A stretch of 64,000 nucleotides of DNA from Ahaetulla prasina (taxonomy: Eukaryota; Chordata; Lepidosauria; Squamata; Colubridae): NCBI RefSeq assembly GCF_028640845.1, contig NC_080541.1:7160935-7224934 (forward strand), in the 5' to 3' direction. Within the stretch, counting starts at the first letter, position 1. Each line of letters opens with the position of its first letter. Positions 11,282 to 19,895 of this stretch are shown here, piece after piece. The notes under the pieces are model-generated. The model searched no databases. It was not told where the DNA came from and was given only the letters and a program-made list of their open reading frames with translations. A program made the position numbers and the translations under genes.

Positions 11282-11681
11282 TTTACATTCTCCATTTTAT
11301 CCTTTATTTATAGCAATAGCAAGAACAGACACACGTCATCAAAAAGCAAGTCCTTTCCGCTCGATGACTTTCAAAGCCCGTTGCGATAACGCAAGCCGCA
11401 CCACAGATTTATATGAATTTATTTGGTCCTTTTGAGGAATGGGCCCCATGAAAGTCACACAAGGGTGCTATTGATTCCAGAGGCAGCGTTTAGGAGTTAA
11501 TTTAGATTCATAGCTTTTAGGGGAGAGGGGGAGGGGCCAGCTGCTCCGTCATCAAAGGAGATGAGAAATGACATCGTGGGTCAGGTGATTGACGGGCGAA
11601 GGGGAAGGATCGGATGGAACTCCACATCTGGTGACTTTGACAGATGTTTCTTGAGAGCAGCACAGAATAAGGGCGAAGAGA
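11282..11681. other. Non-coding DNA
   Basis: No supported gene or repeat is recognised. Confidence 0.5.
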
Positions 11682-12046
11682 GGCAGTCCTCAGCGTCCGA
11701 CCGCAATTGAGCCCCAAATTTCCGTCGCTAAGCAAAGACGGCAGTTAAGTGAATTTCGCCCCATTTTACGCCTTTTCTGGCCACGATTGTTAAGTGAATC
11801 ACTGCCGTCCTTAAAGTTAGAAACACGGTTGTTAAACGAACTTTGCTTGCCAGGAGGTCGCAAAAAGGGGATCAGGTGACCCCAGGACAACAGTCATAAA
11901 TACATGCCAGTTGCCAAGGGTTTGATCACGTGACCACGGGGAAGCTGCAACAGTAGTAAGTAGGAAAAAAACAGTCATAAATTACTTTTTTCAATGCCAT
12001 TGGAACCTCAAATGGTTGTAAGTTGTAAGTTGAGAACTACCAGTAC
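11682..12046. mobile_element. CCTCGACTTAC-type MITE
   Basis: Left end 'gtcctcagcgtccgaccgc', interior 'ttaagtgaatttcgccccat' and right end 'gtaagttgagaactaccagta' match the family at 7,327. Full length but diverged. Confidence 0.75.
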
Positions 12047-12118
12047 TTTTTTTCTGATATGTTTGTCTATCTCCCAGGGTTCACCTATAGCCCTGATCTT
12101 CCTGATAGACTTCTAGCC

Positions 12119-12353
12119 ACTGGTGGCGCAGTGGTTAAAGTGCAGTATTGCAGTCCGACTCTGCCCACAGTCTGAAGTTCGATCATGACGGGCTTAAGGT
12201 TGACTCAGCCTTCTATCCTTCCGAAGTGGGTAAAATGTGGGTAAAATGAAGACCCAGATGGTTGTGGGGGGCGGGCAATACACTGACTCTGTAAACCACT
12301 TAGAAAGGGCTGTAAAAGCACTGTGAAGCGGTATATAAGGCCTGTCGCTATTG
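12119..12353 (+). mobile_element. tRNA-derived SINE (Sauria-type)
   Basis: The tRNA-like head has a box A (tggcgcagtggt) and a degenerate box B (agttcgatcat). The body 'aaggttgactcagccttc...gggtaaaatg' and tail 'tgtaaaccacttagaaaggg...gcggtatataag' are those of squamate SINEs. A related copy is at 56,243. Confidence 0.8.
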
Positions 12354-12404
12354 CTAGTGTTCTAAGTACTGATCAAGTTAAGTTGGGAAGAAGATGATCA
12401 GGTA

Positions 12405-12960
12405 GCAGAATGAAGCCCTTGTGTTGTGGCTCCAGCCCCCCTGGGCCTGACCTCCTGCAAGAAAGTGACTCAGAGAGTGAGGGGAAAGGGCCATCAGGGC
12501 TCCCCTCTGCAGGGCCGGCCTCTCTGGCTCAGCTCCAGGAGCCAGAGGCAGGCCAGGTGGAGGAAGTGATGAAGCCTCTGTCTCCTGTATCTCCCCCCGC
12601 CCAGGCAATGCTTCCAAACCCAGCTGTGGACAATCAGTCCTGGTTAGATCCCCGGTTTCATAGACAAGAGAGGTGGGAACAACAGAAGAAGGGGTGGAGC
12701 AGGCCTAGAAAGTGCTGAGTCACGAAGCCATACCCCACAGGGTATAAAAGCAGGGGGGCTGCTCTACTACTTCGTGACGGACAAACCAAAATGACTGGAG
12801 AAAACTTGAGCTGAACTATTTGACTGAGCATTTGGCTTGGATTGCTGTTTGTTCCTGACTTCCTGGTTGCTCCGGTAACGAGCTTCTGACACGCCGGCAT
12901 CAAGGAAGATAAAGAAAATCTTGGCAGACGATCGCTGTTTTGCTGCCAGAGCTGATAGCT
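12405..12960 (+). mobile_element. GC-rich TATA-containing repeat, possible LTR
   Basis: A ~310-bp part of this region recurs in inverse orientation at 14,691-15,003. It holds a TATA box (tataaaa, 12,743-12,749) preceded by a compact GC-rich promoter-like region and followed by ~200 bp of unknown sequence. That suits a solo LTR or a LINE 5' promoter, but LTR termini were not established. The open frames on both strands encode nothing recognised. Confidence 0.45.
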
Positions 12961-13164
12961 GCCATGGACTAAATTGCTGGCTAATTGAGTCAGTTCACCT
13001 GTCTTCCGGACTGAGGTGGGGGGACAAGACACCTTGTCACTTACCATTGAACAGGCAACATACTTGTGCTCCCAGGAGGTGTTGTATGAGGGGGAGGCTT
13101 CAATAGAGTTCACACAACATACTGAATCCCAAAGTACCCTGCCCCATTTTAGCATAGTTTAGTG

Positions 13165-13287
13165 CAGGGGTCTCCAACCTTAGTAACTTTAAGGTTTGTG
13201 GACTTCAACTCCCAGAGTTCCTCAGCCAGCAAAGCTCTGGGAGTTGAAGTCCACAAGTCTTAAAGTTACTAAGGTTAGAGACCCCTG
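13165..13287. mobile_element. hAT-type hairpin MITE
   Basis: Palindromic family; perfect target duplication gtttagtg at 13,157-13,164 and 13,288-13,295. Confidence 0.85.
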
Positions 13288-13295
13288 GTTTAGTG

Positions 13296-13411
13296 CAGTG
13301 TTTCTTACCCATGGCCTCTTGAAGATGGGTGGATTTCAACTGCATGCTGGCTGGGAATTTCTGGGAGTTGAGGTCCCTTCATCTTAAAATGGCCAAGGCT
13401 GAGAAACACTG
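13296..13411. mobile_element. Second hairpin MITE, back to back
   Basis: Ends are cagtgtttcttacccatggc / ...ctgagaaacactg. It starts directly after the right target repeat of the preceding element and is followed by gtataatg, two mismatches from that repeat. Confidence 0.75.
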
Positions 13412-13531
13412 GTATAATGAGAATCTCAGCAGCAATGAAATGCAAAAAAGGTAGTATAAAACCATTCTCTGCTTTGCATGTGATTTCTTTTCAGCTGTGC
13501 ATGCAAAGTGAGATGGGCTTCCAAGTATTAC

Positions 13532-13812
13532 AATTCTATTTCAGATTAGCAGAGTTTGGAAGGGACCTTGTAGGCCATCTAGTCCAACCCCCCGCTCAAG
13601 CAGGAGACCCTACACCATTTCTGACAAATGGCAGTCCAGTCTCTTCTTGAAAGCTTCCAGTAATGAAGCACCCACAACTTCCGAAGGCAACTTCTGTTCC
13701 ATTGGTTGATTGTTCTCATTGTCAGAAAATTTCTCCTTATTTCTAGGTTGAATCTCTCCTTGGTCAGTTTCCATCCATTATTCTTTGTCTGGCCTTCAGG
13801 TGCCTTGGAGAA
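13532..13812 (-). mobile_element. CR1 LINE 3' fragment
   Basis: 'gaagggaccttgtaggccatctag' followed by the reverse complement of the CR1 ORF2 end (NxLPxxVxxxxTLxxFKKRLD type). Broken frame; 5'-truncated. Confidence 0.75.
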
Positions 13813-13815
13813 TTA

Positions 13816-14690
13816 GCTTGACTTGGTGCATATGCTCTCAGTGTACATAAAAGAAAAGATACGTTCATCAAGGTACAACATTTACAACACAATTGATGGT
13901 CAATATATCAATATAAATCATAAGGATTGCCAGCAACAAGTTATAGTCATACAGTCATAAGTGGAAAGAGATTGGTGATGGGAACTATGAAACGATTAAT
14001 AGTAGTGCAGATTCAGTAAATAGTTTGACAGTGTTGATGGAATTATTTGTTTAGCAGAGTGATGGCCTTCGGGAAAAAACTGTTCTTGTGTCTAGTTGTT
14101 CTGGTGTGCAGTGCTCTATAGCATCGTTTTGAGGGTAGGGGTTGAAACAGTTTATGTCCAGGATGTGAGAGATCTGTAAATATTTTCACGGCCCTCTTCT
14201 TGATTCGTGCAGTATACAGGTCCTCAATGGAAGGCAGGTTGGTAGCAATTGTTTTTTCTGCAGTTCTAATTATCCTCTGAAGTCTGTGTTTTTCTTGTTG
14301 GGTTGCAGAACCGAATCAAACAGTTATAGAGGTGCAAATGACAGACTCAATAATTCCTCTGTAGAATTGGATCAGCAGCTCCTTGGGCAGTTTGAGCTTA
14401 CTGAGTTGGCGCAGAAAGAACATTCTTTGTTGTCCTTTTTTAATGATGTTTTTGATGTTAGCTGTCCACTTGAGATCTTGCGATATGATAGAACCTAGAA
14501 ATTTGAAGGTTTCTACTGTTGATACTGTGTTGTCAAGTATTGTGAGAGGTGGAAGTATGGAAGGGTTTCTCCTAAAGTCTACCACCATTTCTACGGTTTT
14601 GAGTGTGTTCAGTTCCAGATTGTTTTGGTTGCACCACGAGGCTAGTCGTTCGACCTCTCGTCTATATGCGGAGGTATAGCAGCCCTTGCT
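13816..14690 (-). mobile_element. AATAG-tailed LINE with the longest ORF remnant
   Basis: The minus strand encodes the end of the reverse transcriptase (REVERLASWCNQNNLELNT, then FKFLGSIISQDLKWTANIKN, QQRMFFLRQLSKLKLPKELL). It joins without a break to the same 3' UTR as the shorter copies, which links the AATAG tail family to a CR1-group protein. The extreme 3' tail is missing. Confidence 0.8.
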
Positions 14691-15003
14691 GCCTTTATAT
14701 CCTGTGGGGTGTGGCTCCATGACTCAGCACTTCCTAGGCCTGCCCCACCCCTGCTTCTGTTGTTCCCGCCTCTCCTGCCTACGAAACCTAGGGTCCAGCC
14801 AGGCCTGATTGCCATCAGCTGGGTCTGGAGGCGTGGCCTGGGGGGGGGAAAGAGTCAGGGGACGGAGGCCTCGTTATCTCCTCCACCTGGCCTGCCTCTG
14901 GCTCCTAGAGCTGAGCCAGGGAAGCCTGTGCTCCCGAGGTAAGTCCTGATGGCCCTTCCCCCTCACTTTCCAAGTCACTTTCTGGCAGGGGGCCCAGCTC
15001 GGG
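14691..15003 (-). mobile_element. Inverted partner of the TATA-containing repeat
   Basis: Reverse-complement match to 12,410-12,750 (e.g. gtggggtgtggctccatgac, cctgatggcccttccccctc). A TATA-like 'ttatat' lies at 14,695. Together the two copies form an inverted pair ~2 kb apart. Confidence 0.5.
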
Positions 15004-15005
15004 GG

Positions 15006-15150
15006 GCGCAGACCCAACACAGCGCCTTCTGTGCATGCGCAGAGGGTTCAGAATGGGATGTGATGATGTCTGGGTGGATGGGCAGAGCCTCCCGCTGGTG
15101 GCGCTACTGGTTTGCCCGAGCCGGATATAACTGGCTGAATTTCACCACTG
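15006..15150. mobile_element. 'accggtt' family MITE, partial
   Basis: Shares 'gtgcatgcgcagag' and 'gatgggcagagcctcc' with the element at 9,800 and ends in 'atttcaccactg'. The left end is lost. Confidence 0.55.
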
Positions 15151-15668
15151 GTCTCAACACCTTTTTTATAATGTGGTGATCAAAACTGGATGCAATATTA
15201 CAATTAATAATGATATAATTCATAAATAAATACCAAATATCAACAGTGGCTCAGTACAGGGCCCTGCAGGAGCACAGTATTTCCTTGACTTATTTATTCA
15301 CCTCTTTGGTCTGTGCCCAAGTTTTCCTGAACATTTACAACGTCACGCCAGAATTCATTCAGGCTTGACTTTTCCCAAATAGGAAAAAAAAAAAAAAGAA
15401 TAAAAATAAAAAGTGGCATGCTATGGCTTGCAAAGAGAAATACAGTCGCTTAGCATCACCTCAGGTCCCTCATGGTGTGATTAAATACAGACAGCCTTTT
15501 GAGTAGCAAAGAGAGAGAGAGAAAAAACCCTCCAAGTTGTTTTGCTTAGGAAAATTCTGCCTTGGCATCCGCTTACAAACAAATCCTCTGTCTTTGCAAC
15601 GGATTTCCCAACCTGGTGTTTAAAAATGTTGGATTTCAACCCTATGAGTTCGTGAACGGCAATATAGT
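15151..15668. other. Non-coding DNA
   Basis: AT-rich with an A-run at 15,386. No gene or clear repeat. Confidence 0.5.
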
Positions 15669-15785
15669 TAGTCCTCGACTTAACGACCAACATTTCTGTT
15701 GCTGAGCAAGGCAGTTGTTAGGTGAGTTTTGCTCCATTTTATGACCTTCATTGCCGTAGTTGTTAAGGGAATAGCTGCAGTTACT
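15669..15785. mobile_element. CCTCGACTTAC-type MITE, left half
   Basis: 'gtcctcgacttaacgacc' through 'cattgccgtagttgttaagg'. It is interrupted or truncated by the LINE at 15,786. Confidence 0.65.
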
Positions 15786-16122
15786 AGACACAAGAACAGT
15801 TTTTTCCCGAAGGCCATCACTCTGCTAAACAAATAATTCCCTCAACACTGTCAGACTATTTACTGAATCTGCACTACTATTAATCTTCTCATCGTTCCCA
15901 TCACCAATCTCTTTCCACTTATGACTGTATGACTATAACTTGTTGCTGGCAATCCTTATGATTTATATTGATATATTGATCATCAATTGTGTTACAAATG
16001 TTGTACCTTGATGTACGTATCTTTTCTTTTATGTACACTGAGAGCATATGCACCAAGACAAATTCCTTGTGTGTCCAATCACACTTGGCCAATAAAAATT
16101 CTATTCTATTCTATTCTATTCT
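15786..16122 (+). mobile_element. AATAG-tailed LINE, 3' end
   Basis: Plus-strand copy starting in the ORF end (TRTxxFFPKAITLLN) and finishing in (ATTCT)n at 16,099-16,121. Confidence 0.85.
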
Positions 16123-16479
16123 GTAGGGTGACTCTGTTCCTGTATTATTGTGATTATCAAATATTATATTATTTCTATAGTCTGATGTACATCAGCCGGA
16201 TTTTTCAGACTGGATTTGTCATTTTAGTCCACATTAAAACAACGGAATATTTTCCCTGAAATAGAGAAGGTTGTCAGCTTACTCCCTTAAAAATTGGGTC
16301 AATTAAAGCCATCAAATTTGGACTGCAAAGAGCCTGGTGAACACTAGAGGCCAGCAAAGAGTTCTTTTTGTGTCTTTGCTCATTGTAAGCACCTGGCTTG
16401 CAACTTTTGGGTTTGCACTACGATGTGAGGGGGCAGAATTTGAATGGGAGGACCGGAGGTCAAGCAGCGCCCTCCGCGG
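16123..16479. other. Upstream flank of the CpG island
   Basis: AT-rich DNA grading into GC-rich DNA. No gene is recognised. Confidence 0.5.
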
Positions 16480-16677
16480 GGGGGACGTTGAACCCTCAGC
16501 CTACCCCGCAGGGCTGTTGTCAGGGAGGGAGGGAGGGAGAGGAGGAGGGGAAAGAGCGAGCTGTGGAAAGCGCCTTCGGCACAAGGGCGGGGGAGGCGCG
16601 AGGAGGAGGAGGAGCTTCTGCTCCCCTCGCGCCGCGCGTCCCGCCCCGCCCACCCTTCTCCCTCCCCCCTCCCCGCA

Positions 16678-16765
16678 GCCATCTTCGCGTGGCGCTGCGC
16701 GTGCGCGCGTGAGCGACCGCGCTCGCGCCAGCCGGGCGGCCGCGCCGATCTCCCAGAGTGCAGCG
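16678..16765 (+). promoter_or_regulatory. YY1-like and ZNF143-like motifs, promoter copy 1
   Basis: 'gccatctt' (16,678-16,685) is the reverse form of the YY1 core. 'tgcgcgtgcgcgcg' just after it resembles an NRF1 site. 'tcccagagtgcagcg' (16,751-16,765) resembles the ZNF143/STAF site (CCCARNRTGCA). These factors often mark TATA-less vertebrate promoters. Motif matching was by eye. Confidence 0.4.
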
Positions 16766-16799
16766 CGGCAGGCGGGGAGGGGAGGGGCGGGGAGGCAGA

Positions 16800-17054
16800 G
16801 TCTGAGGCGAAGTGGGAGCGGCCTGGAAGCGGCCGCCGGGCGGGACGGCGGGAGCGCTGGCTGAGGAGGAGGCGGAGGAGGAGGCGGCCGCCGGGCATCC
16901 CTGAGGGCGCGTCTCCCTCCTCGCTTTTTGGCCGCCCGTCCTTCCTTCCTTCCCTCCCTCCCTCCGTCCGTCCGTTCGTCCGTCCATCTTCTCCGTCTTG
17001 GGCCACCTCACACACTCCACACACACACACACATAGGAGCGCACAGCTGCACCG
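16800..17054 (+). other. Putative first exon, copy 1 (5' end unknown)
   Basis: GC-rich sequence ending 'gcacagctgcaccg|gtgagtg', a near-perfect U1 donor (GT at 17,055). No convincing start codon precedes the donor, so it would be 5' UTR. The start coordinate is only a guess from motif placement. Confidence 0.4.
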
Positions 17055-17242
17055 GTGAGTGAGGGAGAGCGCGTGAGGGAAAAACCGGGAGGGGGCGTGA
17101 GGAGGAGGAGGAGGAGGAGGGAAAGAGCGAGTTGTGGAAAGCGCCTTCGGCACAAGGGCGGGGAGGCGCGAGGAGGAGGAGCTTCTGCCCCTCGCGCCGC
17201 GCGTCCCGCCCCGCCCACCCTTCTCCCTCCCCCCTCCCCCCA

Positions 17243-17330
17243 GCCATCTTCGCGTGGCGCCGCGCGTGCGCGCGTGAGCGACCGCGCTCGCGCCAGCCGG
17301 GCGGCCGCGCCGATCTCCCAGAGTGCAGCG
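17243..17330 (+). promoter_or_regulatory. YY1-like and ZNF143-like motifs, promoter copy 2
   Basis: Same motifs at the same spacing as copy 1: gccatctt at 17,243-17,250 and tcccagagtgcagcg at 17,316-17,330. Confidence 0.4.
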
Positions 17331-17365
17331 CGGCAGGCGGGGAGGGGAGGGGCGGGGAGGCAGAG

Positions 17366-17617
17366 TCTGAGGCGAAGGGGGAGCGGCCTGGAAGCGGCCG
17401 CCGGGCGGGACGGCGGGAGCGCTGGCTGAGGAGGAGGCGGAGGAGGAGGCGGCCGCCGGGCATCCCTGAGGGCGCGTCTCCCTCCTCGCTTTTTGGCCGC
17501 CCGTCCTTCCTTCCTTCCCTCCCTCCCTCCGTCCGTCCGTTCGTCCGTCCATCTTCTCCGTCTTGGGCCACCTCACACACTCCACACACACACACATAGG
17601 AGCGCACAGCTGCACCG
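17366..17617 (+). other. Putative first exon, copy 2 (5' end unknown)
   Basis: Ends with the same donor 'caccg|gtgagtg' (GT at 17,618). With copy 1 it would offer two alternative first exons to one downstream gene. Confidence 0.4.
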
Positions 17618-18635
17618 GTGAGTGAGGGGAGAGCGCGTGAGGGGAAAAAACCGGGAGGGGGGCGTGAGGGAGGGAGGGAGTGAGGGGGCTGCGCCTTATG
17701 GGTCCGGAGGGAGCGGGGAGGGGCCCGGCACGTGCGGTTGAGGGGGCTGCCCTCCTGCCTGGGCGTATGGGCTGAATGGTGAGGGGGCGACGGGAGGAGG
17801 GACCCCCCCCTTCCCGGCCCTTCCCGGCGGGGTCCCTCTGTCTTTTCTCGACCCGGCTTCTCCTTCGCCTCCAGGGAAAAGAGGCGGTGGTGGGGGGACC
17901 CCGGCGGACCCTCGCCCGGGGAGGGAGGGAGGTGGATCCGTCCGCGCAGGCCCGGCTGTGTGGGCCGTTCCCCCCCCACCTCACTCCCGGGACTCCGACC
18001 CGAAGCGGAGCGAACCCGGACCCGCGTCCCCCTTTCGGCGCTCGGGCAGACGGAGCCGGAAGCGGTTGAGGTTTCTGTGGCGGCTCCTCTTCCTCTTCCC
18101 CCCGCGAAGACTTTCTGGTTCTTGGAAAGAGGCGTCCGGGGACTGTCGTGTCTTTCGAAGGAAGGGGGAAGAAAAAAAAGAAAAAGCCCTGATTTTGGCC
18201 TTCCAGCCTCCGGGTTAATTCCACGGGCGGACGGGGAGAAAAGGAGACACGGGTTGAAACTTAAGCCTTTTGACTCCCTTTCTACACGTTCCCTTGGTTT
18301 CCACTCCTGCAAACCCCCCCTTCACTCCCCCCCCCCCGTCCTGGTTTTGAACCCGGTTCGCTCATCCATCTCTCCGGTCCTGCTGTTTGTTTTCTTCCTT
18401 GCAAGGTTGGTTGTGTATTAACGAGGGCTACTGGCAGTCCTCGACTTACAACCGTTTCTTTTAGTGACTGTACAGAATCAGACGGGCAATGGAAAAATAG
18501 TGACTGGTGAGCATTTTTCACGCTTATGAACTTTGCAGCATCCCCGTGGCCAAAATTCAGAGGCCTTGGTCCCCAGGTCATTATGATCCCCATTTGCGAC
18601 CTTCTGACAAGCAAAAGTCAGATTCACTTAACAGT

Positions 18636-19303
18636 CATCATCATTGGCATCCTTCAAAAGACTATGGTGTCGTGCTCTGGAAGGAGATCCTAAAAGAGCA
18701 TCTAGTTACTTACGGGCCGGGTTACTTACGGGACCACCTGCTGCTACCGAATACCTCTCACCGACCCGTGCGCTCTCACAGAGAGGGACTCCTCAGGGTG
18801 CCATCAGCTAGGCAGTGTCGTCTGGCGACACCCAGGGGAAGGGCCTTCTCTGTGGGGGCTCCCACGCTCTGGAATGAATTCCCCCCAGGACTTCGTCAAC
18901 TTCCGGACCTCCGAACCTTCCGCCGCGAGCTTAAAACATATTTATTCATTTGCGCAGGACTGGACTAGGTTTTAAATTTATATTGATTTTAATTGGTTTT
19001 AGTATTTATATCATTTTTAATTAATTTGGCTTTAGAATAAGTTTTTTAATTGTGATCTTAATTTGTATTTATATGTTTTTATTGGCCTGTGAACCGCCCT
19101 GAGTCCCTCGGGAGATAGGGCGGTATACAAATTTGATTAAATAAATAAATAAATAGTGTGGCTAAAAAGGCCAATTCGCGAGTGGCAATCCCTTCCGCAC
19201 TGAGGGCAGATACATTCTGTCCCCTGCCCAGCCCCCAGATTTCGCTGGTTCCAGGACTGCCTCTTTGCCACAGCCAGCTGAACAAATGTCTCTTCGAAGA
19301 CAC
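18636..19303 (-). mobile_element. RTE-like LINE 3' fragment, split by an L2
   Basis: The 3' end carries a (TGA)n-like tail (tcatcatcattgg on +). The sequence resumes after the L2 at 19,150 (gtgtggctaaaaaggccaat...) and stops at 'tctcttcgaa'. A repeated 'acttaacag' lies just before the fragment and ~10 bp after it, so the LINE inserted into the MITE. Confidence 0.65.
18709..19149 (+). mobile_element. L2-clade LINE 3' part
   Basis: Encodes GYLRDHLLLPNTSHRPVRSH and on to GRAFSVGAPTLWNEFPPGL, then LKTYLF, the hairpin at 19,094-19,123 and an (AAAT)n tail. The C-terminal frame is intact over the region present; the 5' part is truncated. Confidence 0.85.
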
Positions 19304-19516
19304 CTAACTTAACAGCCAGGTGACTAACTTTTCAACTGCAGTGGTTCACTTAACAACGGTGGCAAGAAAAGTTTGTAAAATGGGGCAAAACTCACTTAAC
19401 AAATGTCTCACTTAATAACAGAAATGTTGGGCTCAATCTGGTCTTAAGTCAAGGACTACCTGTGTTTTTTGGAAGGCTTCCTTCCCTTCCCTATTTTATT
19501 CCAAATGCTGTGGCGC

Positions 19517-19895
19517 ATAATACGGATAGTCCTCGACTTACGACCACAATTGAGCCCAACATTTATGTGGCTAAGTGAGGTATTTGTTAAGTGAGTTTTG
19601 CCCCATTTTACGACTTTTTTGCCACAGTTAAGTGAATCATTGCACTTGTTAATAACTCAGTTGTTAAGTGAATCTGGCTTCCCCATTGATCTTGCTTGTC
19701 AGATGGAGCATGAGCTTGGGACATAGCAACGGTCATAAATATGAACCATTTGCTGAGTATCTGAACTTTGATCACATGATCGGGGATGTTGCAAAGGTCC
19801 TAACTGAAAAATGACCATGTTACTTTTTTCAGTGCTGTTGTAACTCTGAATGGTCACTAAATGAACAGTTGTAAACCAAGCATTACCTGTATTAC
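19517..19895. mobile_element. CCTCGACTTAC-type MITE
   Basis: Full length: 'gatagtcctcgacttacgac' to 'gttgtaaaccaagcattacctgta'. Confidence 0.8.

Larger units (their letters stand above)
16537..17101. repeat. CpG-island tandem duplication, unit 1
   Basis: From 'gaggaggaggggaaagagcgag' to just after the splice donor. It matches 17,102-17,660 at an offset of 563-571 bp with few differences. Confidence 0.9.
17102..17660. repeat. CpG-island tandem duplication, unit 2
   Basis: Second copy of 16,537-17,101. Beyond 17,660 the sequence continues into single-copy CpG-island DNA. Confidence 0.9.
16480..18420 (+). promoter_or_regulatory. CpG island, probable housekeeping promoter
   Basis: About 1.9 kb of very GC-rich, CpG-dense DNA, in sharp contrast to the AT-rich surroundings. 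It contains GC boxes (ggggcgggg) and YY1-, NRF1- and ZNF143-like motifs, and two plus-strand splice donors. Long open frames here on both strands, including a 614-residue one on the minus strand, are expected from low stop-codon frequency in GC-rich DNA and show no known protein. The driven gene is not identified. Confidence 0.75.
18431..19462. mobile_element. CCTCGACTTAC-type MITE with nested insertions
   Basis: Left end 'gcagtcctcgacttacaacc', right end 'gtcaaggactacctgtg'. A piece of the RTE-like LINE has entered it, and an L2 LINE has then entered that piece: a three-level nest. Confidence 0.75.

Noticed and set aside
12410..13155. Overlapping ORFs of 102 and 165 codons
   Set aside because: They lie on opposite strands within a dispersed repeat that recurs inverted at 14.7 kb, with no recognisable protein features.
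16380..18224. 614-codon and 434-codon minus-strand open frames across the CpG island
   Set aside because: They exist because GC-rich DNA has few stop codons, they repeat with the tandem duplication, and the product is low-complexity Pro/Arg/Ser/Gly without any domain.
18431..19462. Idea that the MITE captured and spread an LINE fragment as cargo
   Set aside because: The left and right joins between LINE and MITE differ at 7.8-8.75 kb and 18.6-19.3 kb, so independent insertions explain the data better.
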